Positions 24,534 through 36,175 of a stretch of DNA of 64,000 nt are shown piece after piece. How positions within the stretch are numbered: position 1 is the stretch's first letter; every line of letters begins with the position of its first letter. Location: NCBI GenBank assembly GCA_040220455.1, contig JAVJUS010000044.1:62001-126000 (forward strand), written 5' to 3'. The DNA comes from JAVJUS01 sp040220455. GTDB taxonomy: Bacteria; Pseudomonadota; Alphaproteobacteria; DSM-16000; Inquilinaceae. Made by a program: the position numbers and the translations under genes. A model generated the notes under the pieces. The model made no database searches, was not told where the DNA came from, and saw nothing but the letters and a program-made list of their open reading frames with translations.

Positions 24534-25067
24534 TCAGAACGGGATCTCGTCGTCCAGGTCCGAGGGGCCGCCCCCGCCGCCCGAACCGCCCCCGCCGCCC
24601 GAACCGCCACCGCCGCTGCCGGAGCCCCCTCCGAAGCCGCCGCCGCCGCCATAGTCGGGCCCGGACTCGGAATACCCGCCGCCGCCGCCCCCGCCGGATC
24701 CGCCGCCCTCGCCGCGGCCGTCGAGCATGGTCAGCTCGCTTCGATAGGGGCGCAGCACGACCTCGGTGGTGTAGCGGTCCTGTCCACTCTGCTGATCCTG
24801 CCATTTGCGGGTCTCGAGCTGGCCTTCGAGGTAGACCTTCGAGCCCTTGCGCAGGAACCGTTCGGCGACGTTGACCAGCGGGTCGGAGAAGATCACCACC
24901 CGGTGCCACTCCGTGCGCTCGCGCTGCTCGCCCGACTGGCGGTCCTTCCAGCGCTCCGAAGTCGCCACGGCGAGGTTCGCGACGCGGCCGCCGTTCTGCA
25001 TCGTGCGGATTTCCGGGTCGCGGCCCAGATTGCCGATGAGGATCACCTTGTTGACGCTGCCAGCCAT
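24534..25067 (-). CDS. ssb: Single-stranded DNA-binding protein
   Basis: 177 residues. N-terminal OB fold (about 1-110: SVNKVILIGNLGRDPEIR, ERTEWHRVVIFSD, GSKVYLEGQLETRKW), then an extremely Gly/Ser-rich linker (about 118-170), and the conserved acidic tip DDEIPF that docks replication and repair partners. Divergent from uvrA, the usual bacterial arrangement. I looked for the alphaproteobacterial LexA site (GTTC-N7-GTTC) in the 213 bases between them and did not find one. Confidence 0.97.
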   Translation of the reverse strand: MAGSVNKVILIGNLGRDPEIRTMQNGGRVANLAVATSERWKDRQSGEQRERTEWHRVVIFSDPLVNVAERFLRKGSKVYLEGQLETRKWQDQQSGQDRYTTEVVLRPYRSELTMLDGRGEGGGSGGGGGGGYSESGPDYGGGGGFGGGSGSGGGGSGGGGGSGGGGGPSDLDDEIPF

Positions 25068-25280
25068 GCCTGCCGTGCCTGAATACCGCTTGGAAGGAGC
25101 CCCTGCCGGGGCCGGAGGGCGGCAAGCCTACACCGGTGGTCCGGCAGCCGAAAGAGCCCGACGACCGGGGGTCGCCTTCCCGGTGGTCATGGGCCATATT
25201 GCTTGCTTGCTCACCGGGGCGCCGACACCGCCGACGCGGGAATCCGGCGCCTCGCGGCTCTCCTGACGTCGGTGGTGGCG

Positions 25281-28130
<2,850 letters not shown>

Positions 28131-28167
28131 GGCGGGCTTACGGGAACCGGGCCGCGGAAACCGCGTC

Positions 28168-28563
28168 ATGTCGTTGACCGCCCGGCTCGATACGGCGCGC
28201 GCCGCCCTCGCCGCGCTGCGCGACCTGGACGGCGGGCACGCCACGGTCGACTCCGTGGCGCGCGACGCCCGACTGTGGCGCTTCGCGGTCGCGTTCGAGG
28301 CCCTGCGCTCCGCCTCGCGTCAGCTCCTGGTGGAGCGCTACGGCCCGAGCCAGCGCACGCCCGACGGCATCATCCGCGCCCTCCGGGACCTGGGCGTTCT
28401 GGACCCGGGGGCCGCGACTCGCCTACACGCTGCGGCATCCTTCGCCGCCGGCCAGGTGGAGATCGTCGCCCGCGACGGCCCCCACGACGCAGCGGCCACG
28501 ATCGACAGCCATGTCGAGGCGCTCGACGATTTGCTGGCGGCCCTGGAGACGGTTGCCACCTGA
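28168..28563 (+). CDS. Small alpha-helical protein, weakly HEPN/HI0074-like
   Basis: 131 residues, predicted all-helical. The segment RDARLWRFAVAFEALRSASR, followed by TPDGIIRALRDLGVLD, recalls the nucleotidyltransferase substrate-binding (HI0074) HEPN proteins. The RxxxxH active-site motif of HEPN RNases is not present, and no MNT nucleotidyltransferase gene is adjacent. It follows uvrA by 37 bases and could be read through from it. Function unknown; the family link is only suggestive. Confidence 0.6.
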   Translation: MSLTARLDTARAALAALRDLDGGHATVDSVARDARLWRFAVAFEALRSASRQLLVERYGPSQRTPDGIIRALRDLGVLDPGAATRLHAAASFAAGQVEIVARDGPHDAAATIDSHVEALDDLLAALETVAT

Positions 28564-28568
28564 GGCCG

Positions 28569-28677
28569 CTAGAGCACCTTGTCTGTGCCCGAACGGGCGC
28601 AGACAAGGTGCTCTAGGTTGTTGATGAGAGGGCAATTTATTCCGAACTGATGATTCCATCAGTTCGGAAATCGCCCT
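28569..28677. repeat. Paired-hairpin palindromic element
   Basis: Two large hairpins in tandem. First: CTAGAGCACCTTGTCTG at 28569-28585 and its exact complement at 28600-28616, with the 14-base centre itself pairing (GCCCG-AA-CGGGC-like). Second: TTCCGAACTGATG at 28640-28652, loop ATTC, and its complement at 28657-28669, bounded by AGGGC/GCCCT. The two are 12-23 bases apart and both end in CTAG. It starts six bases after the preceding stop. There is no T run. The form suggests a dispersed intergenic repeat (MITE or BIME-like), not a terminator. Confidence 0.7.
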
Positions 28678-28895
28678 AGCGAACCGATCGTGCCGCCGTA
28701 TCGCGAGATCATTTCTCAGGGCGATTGAGATCGCGCCTCGCGGCGGTGGCCTTCCTGTCCGGGCCGGATCGCTCATGGCCGGTATACCGCTCCGTTATCG
28801 ATGCTCTGGTCGGTCCGCTCGCCGTCGTTTCTGCCGCTTGCAGGAGCCGGATCCTCGGCATGTCGTCGAAAGTCCGGCGGCGATGGTCGAATTGA

Positions 28896-28939
28896 TTGAC
28901 AGACCGCTAACATATTGTCAGCCTGCTTACATAAAGCAG
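28896..28939 (+). promoter_or_regulatory. AT-rich control region of the DJ-1/MarR operon
   Basis: Contains TTGACA at 28896-28901, with TTGTCA at 28915-28920 forming TGACA/TGTCA inverted halves. Next to it is the inverted repeat CTGCTT-acata-AAGCAG at 28923-28939. Operators of this size are typical of MarR regulators, and a marR gene is second in the operon, so autoregulation is plausible. No clean -10 could be assigned. Confidence 0.4.
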
Positions 28940-28969
28940 TGAATTGGCCAAGTCGACAGGAGCACGTGC

Positions 28970-29596
28970 ATGGGTCCGAAAACAGTTCACCTGGCGGTTT
29001 ATGACGGGATGGCCGATTGGGAGGTCGGCTATGCGATCGCCCACATCAATTCGCCGATGTTCCAGCGCCTTCCCGGGGCGTATCGCGTCGTGACCGTCGG
29101 GATGGATGCAGACACCGTCACAACCATGGGCGGCCTGGCGATCCGCCCGGATTCGGCGATCGGGTCGCTCGATCCGCGGGCCAGCGCGATGCTCATCATG
29201 CCAGGCTCCGAAATTGCGCTGACCGGAGGCATCTCACCGGTCGCGGAGGCGGCGCAGCGCTTCGTCGAAGCCGGGGTCCCTGTGGCTGCCATCTGTGGTG
29301 CGACGGCGGCGCTGGCCCGTCATGGCCTGCTCGACCGGCGTCGGCATACGAGCAATGCGCCCGAGGTGTTGGCGATGACCGGCTATGGCGGCGCGGCCCA
29401 CTATGTCGACGCTCCGGCGGTGACCGATGGTGCGGTGATCACCGCCAGCGGGATCGCGCCGATCGCCTTCGCAAAGGAGATCTTCCGGGCCCTCCAACTC
29501 TATACGGAGGCGACCCTGGATGCCTGGCTGAGGCTTTATCGCGACAATGATGCTTCCGCATACGCGACGCTGGCGGGCGGGGCGTCCGCCTCGTGA
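28970..29596 (+). CDS. DJ-1/PfpI family protein
   Basis: 208 residues with the class I glutamine-amidotransferase-like fold. HLAVYDGMADWEVG carries Glu18, which in this superfamily activates the nucleophile, and VPVAAICGATAALARHGLL carries Cys109 at the nucleophile elbow. Members act as glyoxalases, deglycases, isonitrile hydratases or transcription factors. There is no AraC-type DNA-binding domain here. Its stop overlaps the GTG of a MarR gene by four bases, so the two are co-translated; a stress- or metabolite-response role is inferred. Confidence 0.85.
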   Translation: MGPKTVHLAVYDGMADWEVGYAIAHINSPMFQRLPGAYRVVTVGMDADTVTTMGGLAIRPDSAIGSLDPRASAMLIMPGSEIALTGGISPVAEAAQRFVEAGVPVAAICGATAALARHGLLDRRRHTSNAPEVLAMTGYGGAAHYVDAPAVTDGAVITASGIAPIAFAKEIFRALQLYTEATLDAWLRLYRDNDASAYATLAGGASAS

Positions 29597-30066
29597 AACG
29601 GACCCAGGAGAACCTGAGCCGCACCGCGCTGGCTGTCTTCGCGATCAACGGACAATTGCTCGATCTGTCGAATGCTCTGGCCGCCCCTGCGGGGTTGACC
29701 GCCACCGAGTGGCAAGTGCTGGGGGCGGTCCTGAAGACACCCCTGACCCAGGCGCAGATCGCGCGACGAATGGGCATCACCCGGCAAAGCGTCCAGCGCA
29801 CCGCGAAGCAACTCGTTGCACGAGGTCTTGCCGCTCGTCAGCGGAACCCGGATCATCGCAAGGCGATGCTGATGACCCCGACAGAGGCCGGAATGGCGGC
29901 GATAAGCCGGATCAATCCCGGTCACGCGGAGTTGGCGCGCCGACTGGAAGACGCGCTCGGCGTCGACGTATTCGCCCGCATCGCCGAAGATCTCGAGACA
30001 CTGACTCTCGTGCTCGACCAAATCGAAGGCGGCAGTCGGGACGACGGCGACGACCCCGAACCGTAA
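29593..30066 (+). CDS. MarR-family transcriptional regulator
   Basis: 157 residues from the GTG in the GTGA overlap with the DJ-1 gene. Winged helix-turn-helix: LTATEWQVLGAVLKTPLTQAQIARRMGITRQSVQ, then QLVARGLAARQRNPDHRKAMLMTPTEAG (wing), flanked by dimerisation helices. MarR proteins are usually repressors released by a phenolic, oxidant or other small ligand. It probably controls its own operon through the inverted repeats before the DJ-1 gene. Confidence 0.9.
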   Translation: MKRTQENLSRTALAVFAINGQLLDLSNALAAPAGLTATEWQVLGAVLKTPLTQAQIARRMGITRQSVQRTAKQLVARGLAARQRNPDHRKAMLMTPTEAGMAAISRINPGHAELARRLEDALGVDVFARIAEDLETLTLVLDQIEGGSRDDGDDPEP

Positions 30067-30123
30067 TGGCGGCCTTACCGCCGGACGAGCGCGGACAAGG
30101 TACGTCGCGCGCGATGGCTCACG

Positions 30124-30154
30124 GTAGGTCGGATCGAGCGAAGCGAAATCCGAC
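30124..30154. repeat. REP-like palindrome (single unit)
   Basis: The unit starts GTAGGTCGGATCGAGCG. Arms GTCGGAT (30128-30134) and ATCCGAC (30148-30154) form a hairpin around GAGCGAAGCGA. Located in the gap between the convergent marR gene and the cysteine-rich protein gene. Confidence 0.7.
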
Positions 30155-30173
30155 GCGGCGTCGGCGTCGCCCC

Positions 30174-31211
30174 CTACGGCCGGCAGTCCGCCGTGTCGGT
30201 GCCGGCGGCGCACAGACCGGTGCCGATGCCGGGCTCGTCGCACTCCCCGTCGAAGGCCCAGTCGCAGGAATTCGGGCCGCTGGTCGTCGTGGTGCCGTCG
30301 GTGCCGGCCGCCGCGCAGTCGGCGGTGTCGGTGCCGGCGGCGCACAGGCCGGTGCCCTGGGGTTCGTCGCACTCCCCGTCATAGGCCCACTGGCAGCTGT
30401 TGGCGCCACCGGCGTCGGGCGTCGTGCCGCCGTCGTCGCTGGCGCCGCCGTTGACGCTGCAATCGGCGGTGTCGGTGCCGGCGGCGCACAGGCCGGTGCC
30501 CTGCGGCTCGTCGCATTCGCCGTCGAAGGACCAGGTGCAACTGTTCGGGCCCTGCGCCGCCGCGCCGTCCCCGGTGCCCGCCGTACCGTCGCCGTCCGCC
30601 GCGCAATCGGCGGCGTCGGTGCCCGCCTCGCACAGGCCGGTGCCGATGCCGGGCTCGTCGCACTCCCCGTCGAAGGCCCATTGGCAGCTGTTGCCCGCCG
30701 TGTCACCGGCCGCGCCGTCACCGGCGGCCGCGCAGTCGGCGGTGTCGGTGCCGGCGTCACAGAAGCCCGTCCCGATGCCCGGCTCGTCGCACTCGCCGTC
30801 ATAGGCCCATTGGCAGCTGTTGGCGGCATCGTCCCCGGCCTGCCCGCCCGGAATGCCCGTGGCCGCACCGGCCGCGGCCGCGGCCTCGCAATCCGTCGTG
30901 TCGGTGCCGGCGGCACAGGCACCCGTGCCGGACCCTGGCTCGTCGCACACGCCGTCGAGCGCCCAAAGGCACGAGTCGCCGGCCGCCGCGGCGTCGCCTG
31001 TGCCGCAGTCGGCGACGTCGCTGCCGGCCGGGCAGAGGCCGGTCCCGATCTCCGGCGCGTCGCATTCGCCGTCATTGGCGAAAGCGCAGCGATCCGCCGG
31101 CGCCGGCGCGGAGTCCTGCGCCACGGCCGGCCCGGCGAGGGCGAAGCCCAGGAGGATCAGGCCCACAGGCCCGGACAGGGCCCCTCCGGTACGTAACGTC
31201 GCGCGCAGCAT
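30174..31211 (-). CDS. Exported seven-repeat cysteine-rich protein (LNR-like repeats)
   Basis: 345 residues from the ATG at 31211 (an in-frame ATG at 31232 lacks a ribosome site). The signal peptide ends AVAQD. The rest is seven copies of a roughly 28-residue module, C-x7-C-x8/9-C-x8-C, consensus SCQWAYDGECDEPGIGTG followed by LCAAGTDTADC, joined by Ala/Gly/Thr/Asp-rich linkers of 5-30 residues. The 28 cysteines and the conserved DGxCD and TDxxDC acidic residues suggest small disulfide-stabilised, Ca-binding modules, reminiscent of Lin-12/Notch repeats. There is no catalytic domain. Likely periplasmic or surface-exposed; function unknown. The repeats are near identical in DNA too, so copy number could vary. 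Confidence 0.82.
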   Translation of the reverse strand: MLRATLRTGGALSGPVGLILLGFALAGPAVAQDSAPAPADRCAFANDGECDAPEIGTGLCPAGSDVADCGTGDAAAAGDSCLWALDGVCDEPGSGTGACAAGTDTTDCEAAAAAGAATGIPGGQAGDDAANSCQWAYDGECDEPGIGTGFCDAGTDTADCAAAGDGAAGDTAGNSCQWAFDGECDEPGIGTGLCEAGTDAADCAADGDGTAGTGDGAAAQGPNSCTWSFDGECDEPQGTGLCAAGTDTADCSVNGGASDDGGTTPDAGGANSCQWAYDGECDEPQGTGLCAAGTDTADCAAAGTDGTTTTSGPNSCDWAFDGECDEPGIGTGLCAAGTDTADCRP

Positions 31212-31391
31212 GGCCGCCCGATCCTCGCTCATTTGCGTATCAGGAGACCGTATCGGATTCGGTGCCGGCCCGCCACCGGCGGCGCAAGCTTCTTGCGTCC
31301 GACCGCCGGTCCGGCGGCGTCGATCCGTTGCGAGCGCCCGGTCGCGGCGCTATCTGTGGTCCCGACACCCGCGAGGAGGATCCGGAGCCCC

Positions 31392-32810
31392 ATGTCCGCG
31401 ACCAAGTCCGCGACCAAGTCCACGTCCCTCGGCGACCCGACCCGCCCCCGCCCCGTCCACGTGATCGGCGGCGGCCTCGCCGGCAGCGAGGCGGCCTGGC
31501 AGATCGCGCGCGCCGGGGTGCCGGTGATCCTGCACGAAATGCGGCCGGTGCGCGGCACGGAGGCGCACCAGACCGGCGGGCTGGCGGAGCTCGTCTGCTC
31601 CAACTCCTTCCGCTCCGACGACGCCGAGACCAACGCCGTCGGCCTCCTGCACGCGGAGATGCGGCGCTGCGGCTCGGTCATCATGGAGCATGGCGACGCC
31701 AACCAGGTGCCCGCCGGCGGCGCGCTGGCGGTCGACCGCCATGGCTTTTCCGACGGCGTGACCGCCGCGCTGGAGGCCCATCCCCTGGTGACGATCGAGC
31801 GCGGCGAGGTCGCGGGCATGCCGCCGGAGGACTGGGACAGCGTGATCGTGGCGACCGGCCCGCTGACCGCGCCGGCGCTGGCCGAAGCGGTGCGCGGCCT
31901 GACCGGCGAGGCGGAGCTGGCCTTCTTCGACGCCATCGCGCCCATCGTCTACAAAGAGTCGATCGATTTCTCGAAGGCCTGGTTCCAGTCGCGCTACGAC
32001 AAGGTGGGCCCGGGCGGTGACGGCAAGGACTACATCAACTGCCCGCTCGACCGTGAGACCTACCACGCCTTCCTCGACGCCCTGCTGGAGGCGCCGAAGA
32101 CCGAGTTCAAGGAGTGGGAGGCGAACACCCCCTATTTCGAGGGCTGCCTGCCGATCGAGGTGATGGCGTCGCGCGGGCCCGAAACCCTGAGATACGGCCC
32201 GATGAAGCCGGTCGGGCTGACGAACCCGCATTCGGGCGAGCGCCCCCACGCGGTCGTCCAGCTGCGCCAGGACAACGCGCTGGGCACGCTCTACAACATG
32301 GTCGGCTTCCAGACGAAGCTGAAATACGGCGAGCAGGCCCGGGTGTTCCGCATGATCCCGGGGCTGGAGGAGGCCCAGTTCGCGAGGCTCGGCGGCCTGC
32401 ACCGCAACACCTTCCTCAACAGCCCGCGGGTGCTCGACGCCGCGCTGCGCCTGCGCGCGCTGCCCCGGCTGCGCTTCGCCGGCCAGATCACGGGCGTGGA
32501 AGGTTACGTCGAAAGCGCGGCGATCGGGCTGCTCGCCGGGCGCATCGCGGCCGCCGAGCGCCTGGGTGCCGGGGCCGCGCCGCCGCCGCCGACAACCGCT
32601 CTGGGCGCCCTGATCGCCCATATCACCGGCGGGGCCGAAGCGGAGACCTTTCAGCCGATGAACGTCAATTTCGGGCTCTTCCCGCCGATCGAGGCGACCG
32701 ACGCGCGCGGGCGCCGGCTCAAGGGGACCGAGCGCAAGCGCGCCCTGTCCCGCCGGGCACTCGCCGATCTCGACACGTGGCTGGGCGCCGGCCGGGCGGC
32801 GGCGGAATGA
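31392..32810 (+). CDS. trmFO: Folate/FAD-dependent tRNA uracil-54 C5-methyltransferase
   Basis: 472 residues from the ATG at 31392, with GAGGAGG upstream. Forms ribothymidine (m5U54) in the T loop of tRNA using methylene-tetrahydrofolate and FAD. Motifs: VHVIGGGLAGSEAAW dinucleotide site, VPVILHEMRP, LVCSNSFRSDDAETNAVG with a conserved Cys, NCPLDRETY, EGCLPIEVMASRG, LRYGPMKPVGL, and FQPMNVNFGLFP near the end. It replaces the SAM-dependent TrmA of enterics, as is usual in alphaproteobacteria. Overlaps the next gene by four bases. Confidence 0.96.
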   Translation: MSATKSATKSTSLGDPTRPRPVHVIGGGLAGSEAAWQIARAGVPVILHEMRPVRGTEAHQTGGLAELVCSNSFRSDDAETNAVGLLHAEMRRCGSVIMEHGDANQVPAGGALAVDRHGFSDGVTAALEAHPLVTIERGEVAGMPPEDWDSVIVATGPLTAPALAEAVRGLTGEAELAFFDAIAPIVYKESIDFSKAWFQSRYDKVGPGGDGKDYINCPLDRETYHAFLDALLEAPKTEFKEWEANTPYFEGCLPIEVMASRGPETLRYGPMKPVGLTNPHSGERPHAVVQLRQDNALGTLYNMVGFQTKLKYGEQARVFRMIPGLEEAQFARLGGLHRNTFLNSPRVLDAALRLRALPRLRFAGQITGVEGYVESAAIGLLAGRIAAAERLGAGAAPPPPTTALGALIAHITGGAEAETFQPMNVNFGLFPPIEATDARGRRLKGTERKRALSRRALADLDTWLGAGRAAAE

Positions 32811-33466
32811 GCGAGCGTCCCGACCCCAGCGCCGTGCCGCCGGCGACCGATCCCCAGGCCGATCCGACCGCCTTCTGGGACGCCAAATTCGCCGAGGAGG
32901 CGCCGTTCTACGGCACCCGGCCCAATGCCTGGCTGGTCGACCAGGCCTGGCGGCTCGATCCCGGCTCGGCCGTGCTGGTTCCCGGCGACGGCGAGGGGCG
33001 CAACGGCGTCTGGCTCGCCCAGCAGGGCCACAAGGTGACGACGGTCGATGCCTCGCCGCGCGGCATCCAGAAGGCGACTCGTCTGGCCATGGAGCGCGGG
33101 GTTCCCCTGCGCACGATCTGCGCCGACCTGCGCCGCTGGGCCTGGCCGGAGGCGGCGTTCGACGCCGTCGCCGCGATCTACCTGCATCTGCGTCCCGAGG
33201 ATCGGGAGCGCGCGCACCGGGGCATGGCGGCGGCGCTGAAGCCGGGCGGCCACCTGATCCTGGAGGCGTTCACGCCGGATCAGCTTCCGCTGTCCTCCGG
33301 CGGGCCGAAGAACCCGGCCATGCTGTTCACCGCGGAGAGGCTGCGCGGGGACTTCGAAGGCATGGAGATCGTCGAGCTCGCGGAGACGACGGCAGACCTG
33401 GACGAGGGGCCGGGCCATTCAGGCCGGGCTCATATCGTCCGGCTGGTGGCGCGCCGGCGCGGCTGA
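32807..33466 (+). CDS. Class I SAM-dependent methyltransferase
   Basis: 219 residues, translationally coupled to trmFO (ATGA overlap). Opens FWDAKFAEEAPFYGTRPN, then motif I VLVPGDGEGRNGVWLAQQG, acidic loop TTVDASPRGIQKA, FDAVAAIYLHLRPEDR and LKPGGHLILEAFTPDQL, a pattern shared with TehB-like and related small-molecule methyltransferases. The coupling to a tRNA-methylation gene might hint at an RNA or translation role, but the sequence is closer to small-molecule enzymes. The substrate is unknown. Confidence 0.85.
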   Translation: MSERPDPSAVPPATDPQADPTAFWDAKFAEEAPFYGTRPNAWLVDQAWRLDPGSAVLVPGDGEGRNGVWLAQQGHKVTTVDASPRGIQKATRLAMERGVPLRTICADLRRWAWPEAAFDAVAAIYLHLRPEDRERAHRGMAAALKPGGHLILEAFTPDQLPLSSGGPKNPAMLFTAERLRGDFEGMEIVELAETTADLDEGPGHSGRAHIVRLVARRRG

Positions 33467-33483
33467 ACGCCGGGGACCGATTC

Positions 33484-36126
33484 TCAGGGGGCGCCGTCGG
33501 GGCTTTCGCCGCCCGGCGCGGCGCGAAGCGGTGACGGGGGGTGCATGTTCTGCGGGCGGGGTGGGTTGTCGGGCGTCAACGGCCTGCCTTCCGCGTCGAC
33601 CGGTGGCGAGGCATTGGCGCCCTCGCCGCGCAGGCCGACATGCAGGGTGCGCTGGGGATACGGAATGACGATCCCCGCCTCGCAGAGTCGCCGGTCGATA
33701 TCTCGACGCAGCTCGCTCGCCACGACCATGTACCAGACGACGTCGCTGGTATAGCAGCGGAGCTCGAAGAACAAGCCGGACTCGGAAAAGGCTTCGAGCA
33801 GAACGAACGGTTCCGGGCGTATCAGGATGCGCGGGTGATGGGCCGCCGCCTGGAGCATGATCCGCTCCATCAGATCGGAATCGGTGCCGAAGGCGACGGT
33901 GATCGGAATGTCGACCCGGCCGATGCGATCCTTGTGCGTCCAGTTCTTGAGCGGCTCGCCGATGATGGCGGCGTTGGGCACGAAGACCGCCGCCTTCTGC
34001 CACGTCTCGATTTCCGTGGCGCGCAGGTTGATGCGCTTGACGAAGCCCTCGTTCTCGCCGACGACGACCCAATCGCCAACCTTGAGCGGCCGCTCGATCA
34101 GCATGATGAAGCCGCAGACGAAGTTGTTGACCACGTCGCGCAGGCCGAAGCCGATGCCGACCGACAGCGCGCCGGCGATGATCGCCAGGCTCGACAGGTC
34201 GATGCCCAGCACCGCGATGCCCAGCCCCGTCGCCGCGACGAGGCCGGCATAGCCGAAGCCGGCCGACAGCGAATGCTGGACGCCTTGGTCCCAGTTCGTT
34301 TCCGGCAGGATGTGGTCGCTCAACGCGCGCTGGAACAGGCGCACGGCGATCACGGCGAAGACGAAGACGGCGATGCCGAGCGCGAAGTCGGCGATCGACA
34401 GGGTGACGTTGCCGATCGTGATGCCCGAGAGCACCTCGCCCAGCCAGTGGGCAAGGTCGCTGACCGGCACGCCCCAGACCGGCGCGACGAAGACCGCGGC
34501 GAGGACGACCAGCAGCGGGTCGAGCGCCGCGCGCAGCCAGAACTTGATCCGGCGTCGGGCCGTCCAGGCGACGCCCAGCCGGGCCCGGACCAATTCGGAG
34601 CCGATCAGCACGCCGACCGATTCCCGCAGCAACCCGCGCAGCAGCACGAGGAAGCCGACGATCAGGAAGCTGACCTGAAGCGAGGTGATCAGGTAGCTGC
34701 CCAGATTGAAGTAGCCCAGCGTCAGCGCCGCAATTCCCGCCACGACGACGAGCAGGATGGCAAGTCGGCCCCATTGCCACGGATCGAGGCGCGCCGCCAG
34801 GGACGGCGAGCCGCCATCCCCGTCCTCACTCCGGTCGTCGCTCTCGTGGCGCGTCGCGAGGGCCTGGGCCTCCTCGTGCGCCGGGTCGTCGGGGATCGCG
34901 CCCTCGACGGTACGCCACAGGCTCGGCCGAACAAGGCTCAGGATGACGATGCCCTGCAGCGTGCCGAAGACGAAATGGAAGATCGACAGGGCAGCCTCGC
35001 CGACCTGCAGGCCCGAGCCCAGGGCGGTCAGGAACATGTCGACGGCGAAGATCGTCGCCAGCGCCATGATCCGGCGGCCGATCAGCCTCGCGTTCTCCGG
35101 TGCGACCGCGATCAGGCGCCAGCCGGGCAGGTCCGGCGCGAAGACCGCCTGGGTCATGGCCAGCGCCAGGAAATAGATTGCCACGACCACGCTCAACACG
35201 CCGACGAGCCGCGAGAGCTCCCCGTCGAACGGCGTCAGCCCGCCGGCGACGAGCGCGAGCAGGATGATGAAGACCGACGCGGGCAGGAGTCCGCGGCCCA
35301 CGCCCTCGGCGATCGCCGCGACGAAGCGGCGGGCGTAGGCCGGGCTGTCGTTGTCCGCGTCCCGGCCGAAGCGCCTGAGGAGGATCCGGCCGAACAGCGC
35401 ACCGGCGGCCGAGGCGGCGGTGAGCACGAGGGCCAGGCGAAGAAAGCTCCCGGTCGTGCGCTGTTCGGGCCCGCGTTGCGCGTACCAATCGAGGGCGATC
35501 CCCACGGTCTGACGACCGACCTCCAGGAACTGTGGCAGCGCGGTCGCGACGGTCGCGGGGAACAACGGCACGGGACCGCGTGTCGTAAGGGTTTGGACCG
35601 TCGACTGGCGCTGGAGCTGCGCGAGCCGTTGGTCGAGCGAGTCGGCCCGCGTCGCGGCCAGTTCCGACAGCGACGCCCTGGATCGCTGAACGGCGAGGTC
35701 GTCGCGATACTCCCGCCGGGTTCGTGTCACATTGGCGGGCTCGGCCGAGGCGTCGCCCTCGGGCGGGTCGCCCAGCGCGGCCAGCAGGCGTTCCAGCGTC
35801 TGGATCTGCTCCTGGGCCTGCGAGCGCGCTTCCAATGCCTGGTTGCGGATCGCCGCCGCCCGCTCGCGCAGCTCCGTCGTCCGCTCGGGGTCGTGCTCGT
35901 TCGACGGGGCCAGATAGGCCTCGATCTGGTCGAGCTGGCTCTGCCAGCGCGCGAGCGTGACGGAGAAGGGCTCCTCCGCGGCTTGTTCGGATTGCGCGTG
36001 AGCCGATCGGACCGGTCCGATCGGACCGGCGGCGGCCGCCCCCAAGAGCACCAGGGCGAGAACGATCAGGAGTCGGCGCGCGAACACGGGGGACGACGAT
36101 CCTCTTGCGTCGGGCCGCTGGAGCAT
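33484..36126 (-). CDS. Large mechanosensitive channel, MscS family with DUF3772-type N-terminus
   Basis: 880 residues. The signal peptide ends SAHAQ. A long periplasmic coiled-coil-rich region follows (about 50-190: repeated Gln/Glu/Arg heptads around IQTLERLLAAL and DSLDQRLAQLQRQ), then about ten membrane helices. The MscS core is at roughly 650-850: LAIIAGALSVGIGFGLRDVVNNFVCGFIMLIERPLKVGDWV pore helix and beta domain, then TEIETWQKAAVFVPNA. It should open under membrane tension to release solutes after osmotic downshock. A Pro-rich tail ends it. Convergent with the methyltransferase, 17 bases apart. Confidence 0.9.
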   Translation of the reverse strand: MLQRPDARGSSSPVFARRLLIVLALVLLGAAAAGPIGPVRSAHAQSEQAAEEPFSVTLARWQSQLDQIEAYLAPSNEHDPERTTELRERAAAIRNQALEARSQAQEQIQTLERLLAALGDPPEGDASAEPANVTRTRREYRDDLAVQRSRASLSELAATRADSLDQRLAQLQRQSTVQTLTTRGPVPLFPATVATALPQFLEVGRQTVGIALDWYAQRGPEQRTTGSFLRLALVLTAASAAGALFGRILLRRFGRDADNDSPAYARRFVAAIAEGVGRGLLPASVFIILLALVAGGLTPFDGELSRLVGVLSVVVAIYFLALAMTQAVFAPDLPGWRLIAVAPENARLIGRRIMALATIFAVDMFLTALGSGLQVGEAALSIFHFVFGTLQGIVILSLVRPSLWRTVEGAIPDDPAHEEAQALATRHESDDRSEDGDGGSPSLAARLDPWQWGRLAILLVVVAGIAALTLGYFNLGSYLITSLQVSFLIVGFLVLLRGLLRESVGVLIGSELVRARLGVAWTARRRIKFWLRAALDPLLVVLAAVFVAPVWGVPVSDLAHWLGEVLSGITIGNVTLSIADFALGIAVFVFAVIAVRLFQRALSDHILPETNWDQGVQHSLSAGFGYAGLVAATGLGIAVLGIDLSSLAIIAGALSVGIGFGLRDVVNNFVCGFIMLIERPLKVGDWVVVGENEGFVKRINLRATEIETWQKAAVFVPNAAIIGEPLKNWTHKDRIGRVDIPITVAFGTDSDLMERIMLQAAAHHPRILIRPEPFVLLEAFSESGLFFELRCYTSDVVWYMVVASELRRDIDRRLCEAGIVIPYPQRTLHVGLRGEGANASPPVDAEGRPLTPDNPPRPQNMHPPSPLRAAPGGESPDGAP

Positions 36127-36175
36127 GCCGGGCTCCGCGGAGCGTGGACAGCATGCTCCGAGTGTCGAAAGCGGC

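Noticed and set aside
25068..25280. SOS box between ssb and uvrA
   Set aside because: No GTTC-N7-GTTC was found in the divergent region.
28569..28677. Tandem hairpins as terminators of uvrA
   Set aside because: Stems are much longer than usual terminators and no T run follows either; the form is of a palindromic repeat element.
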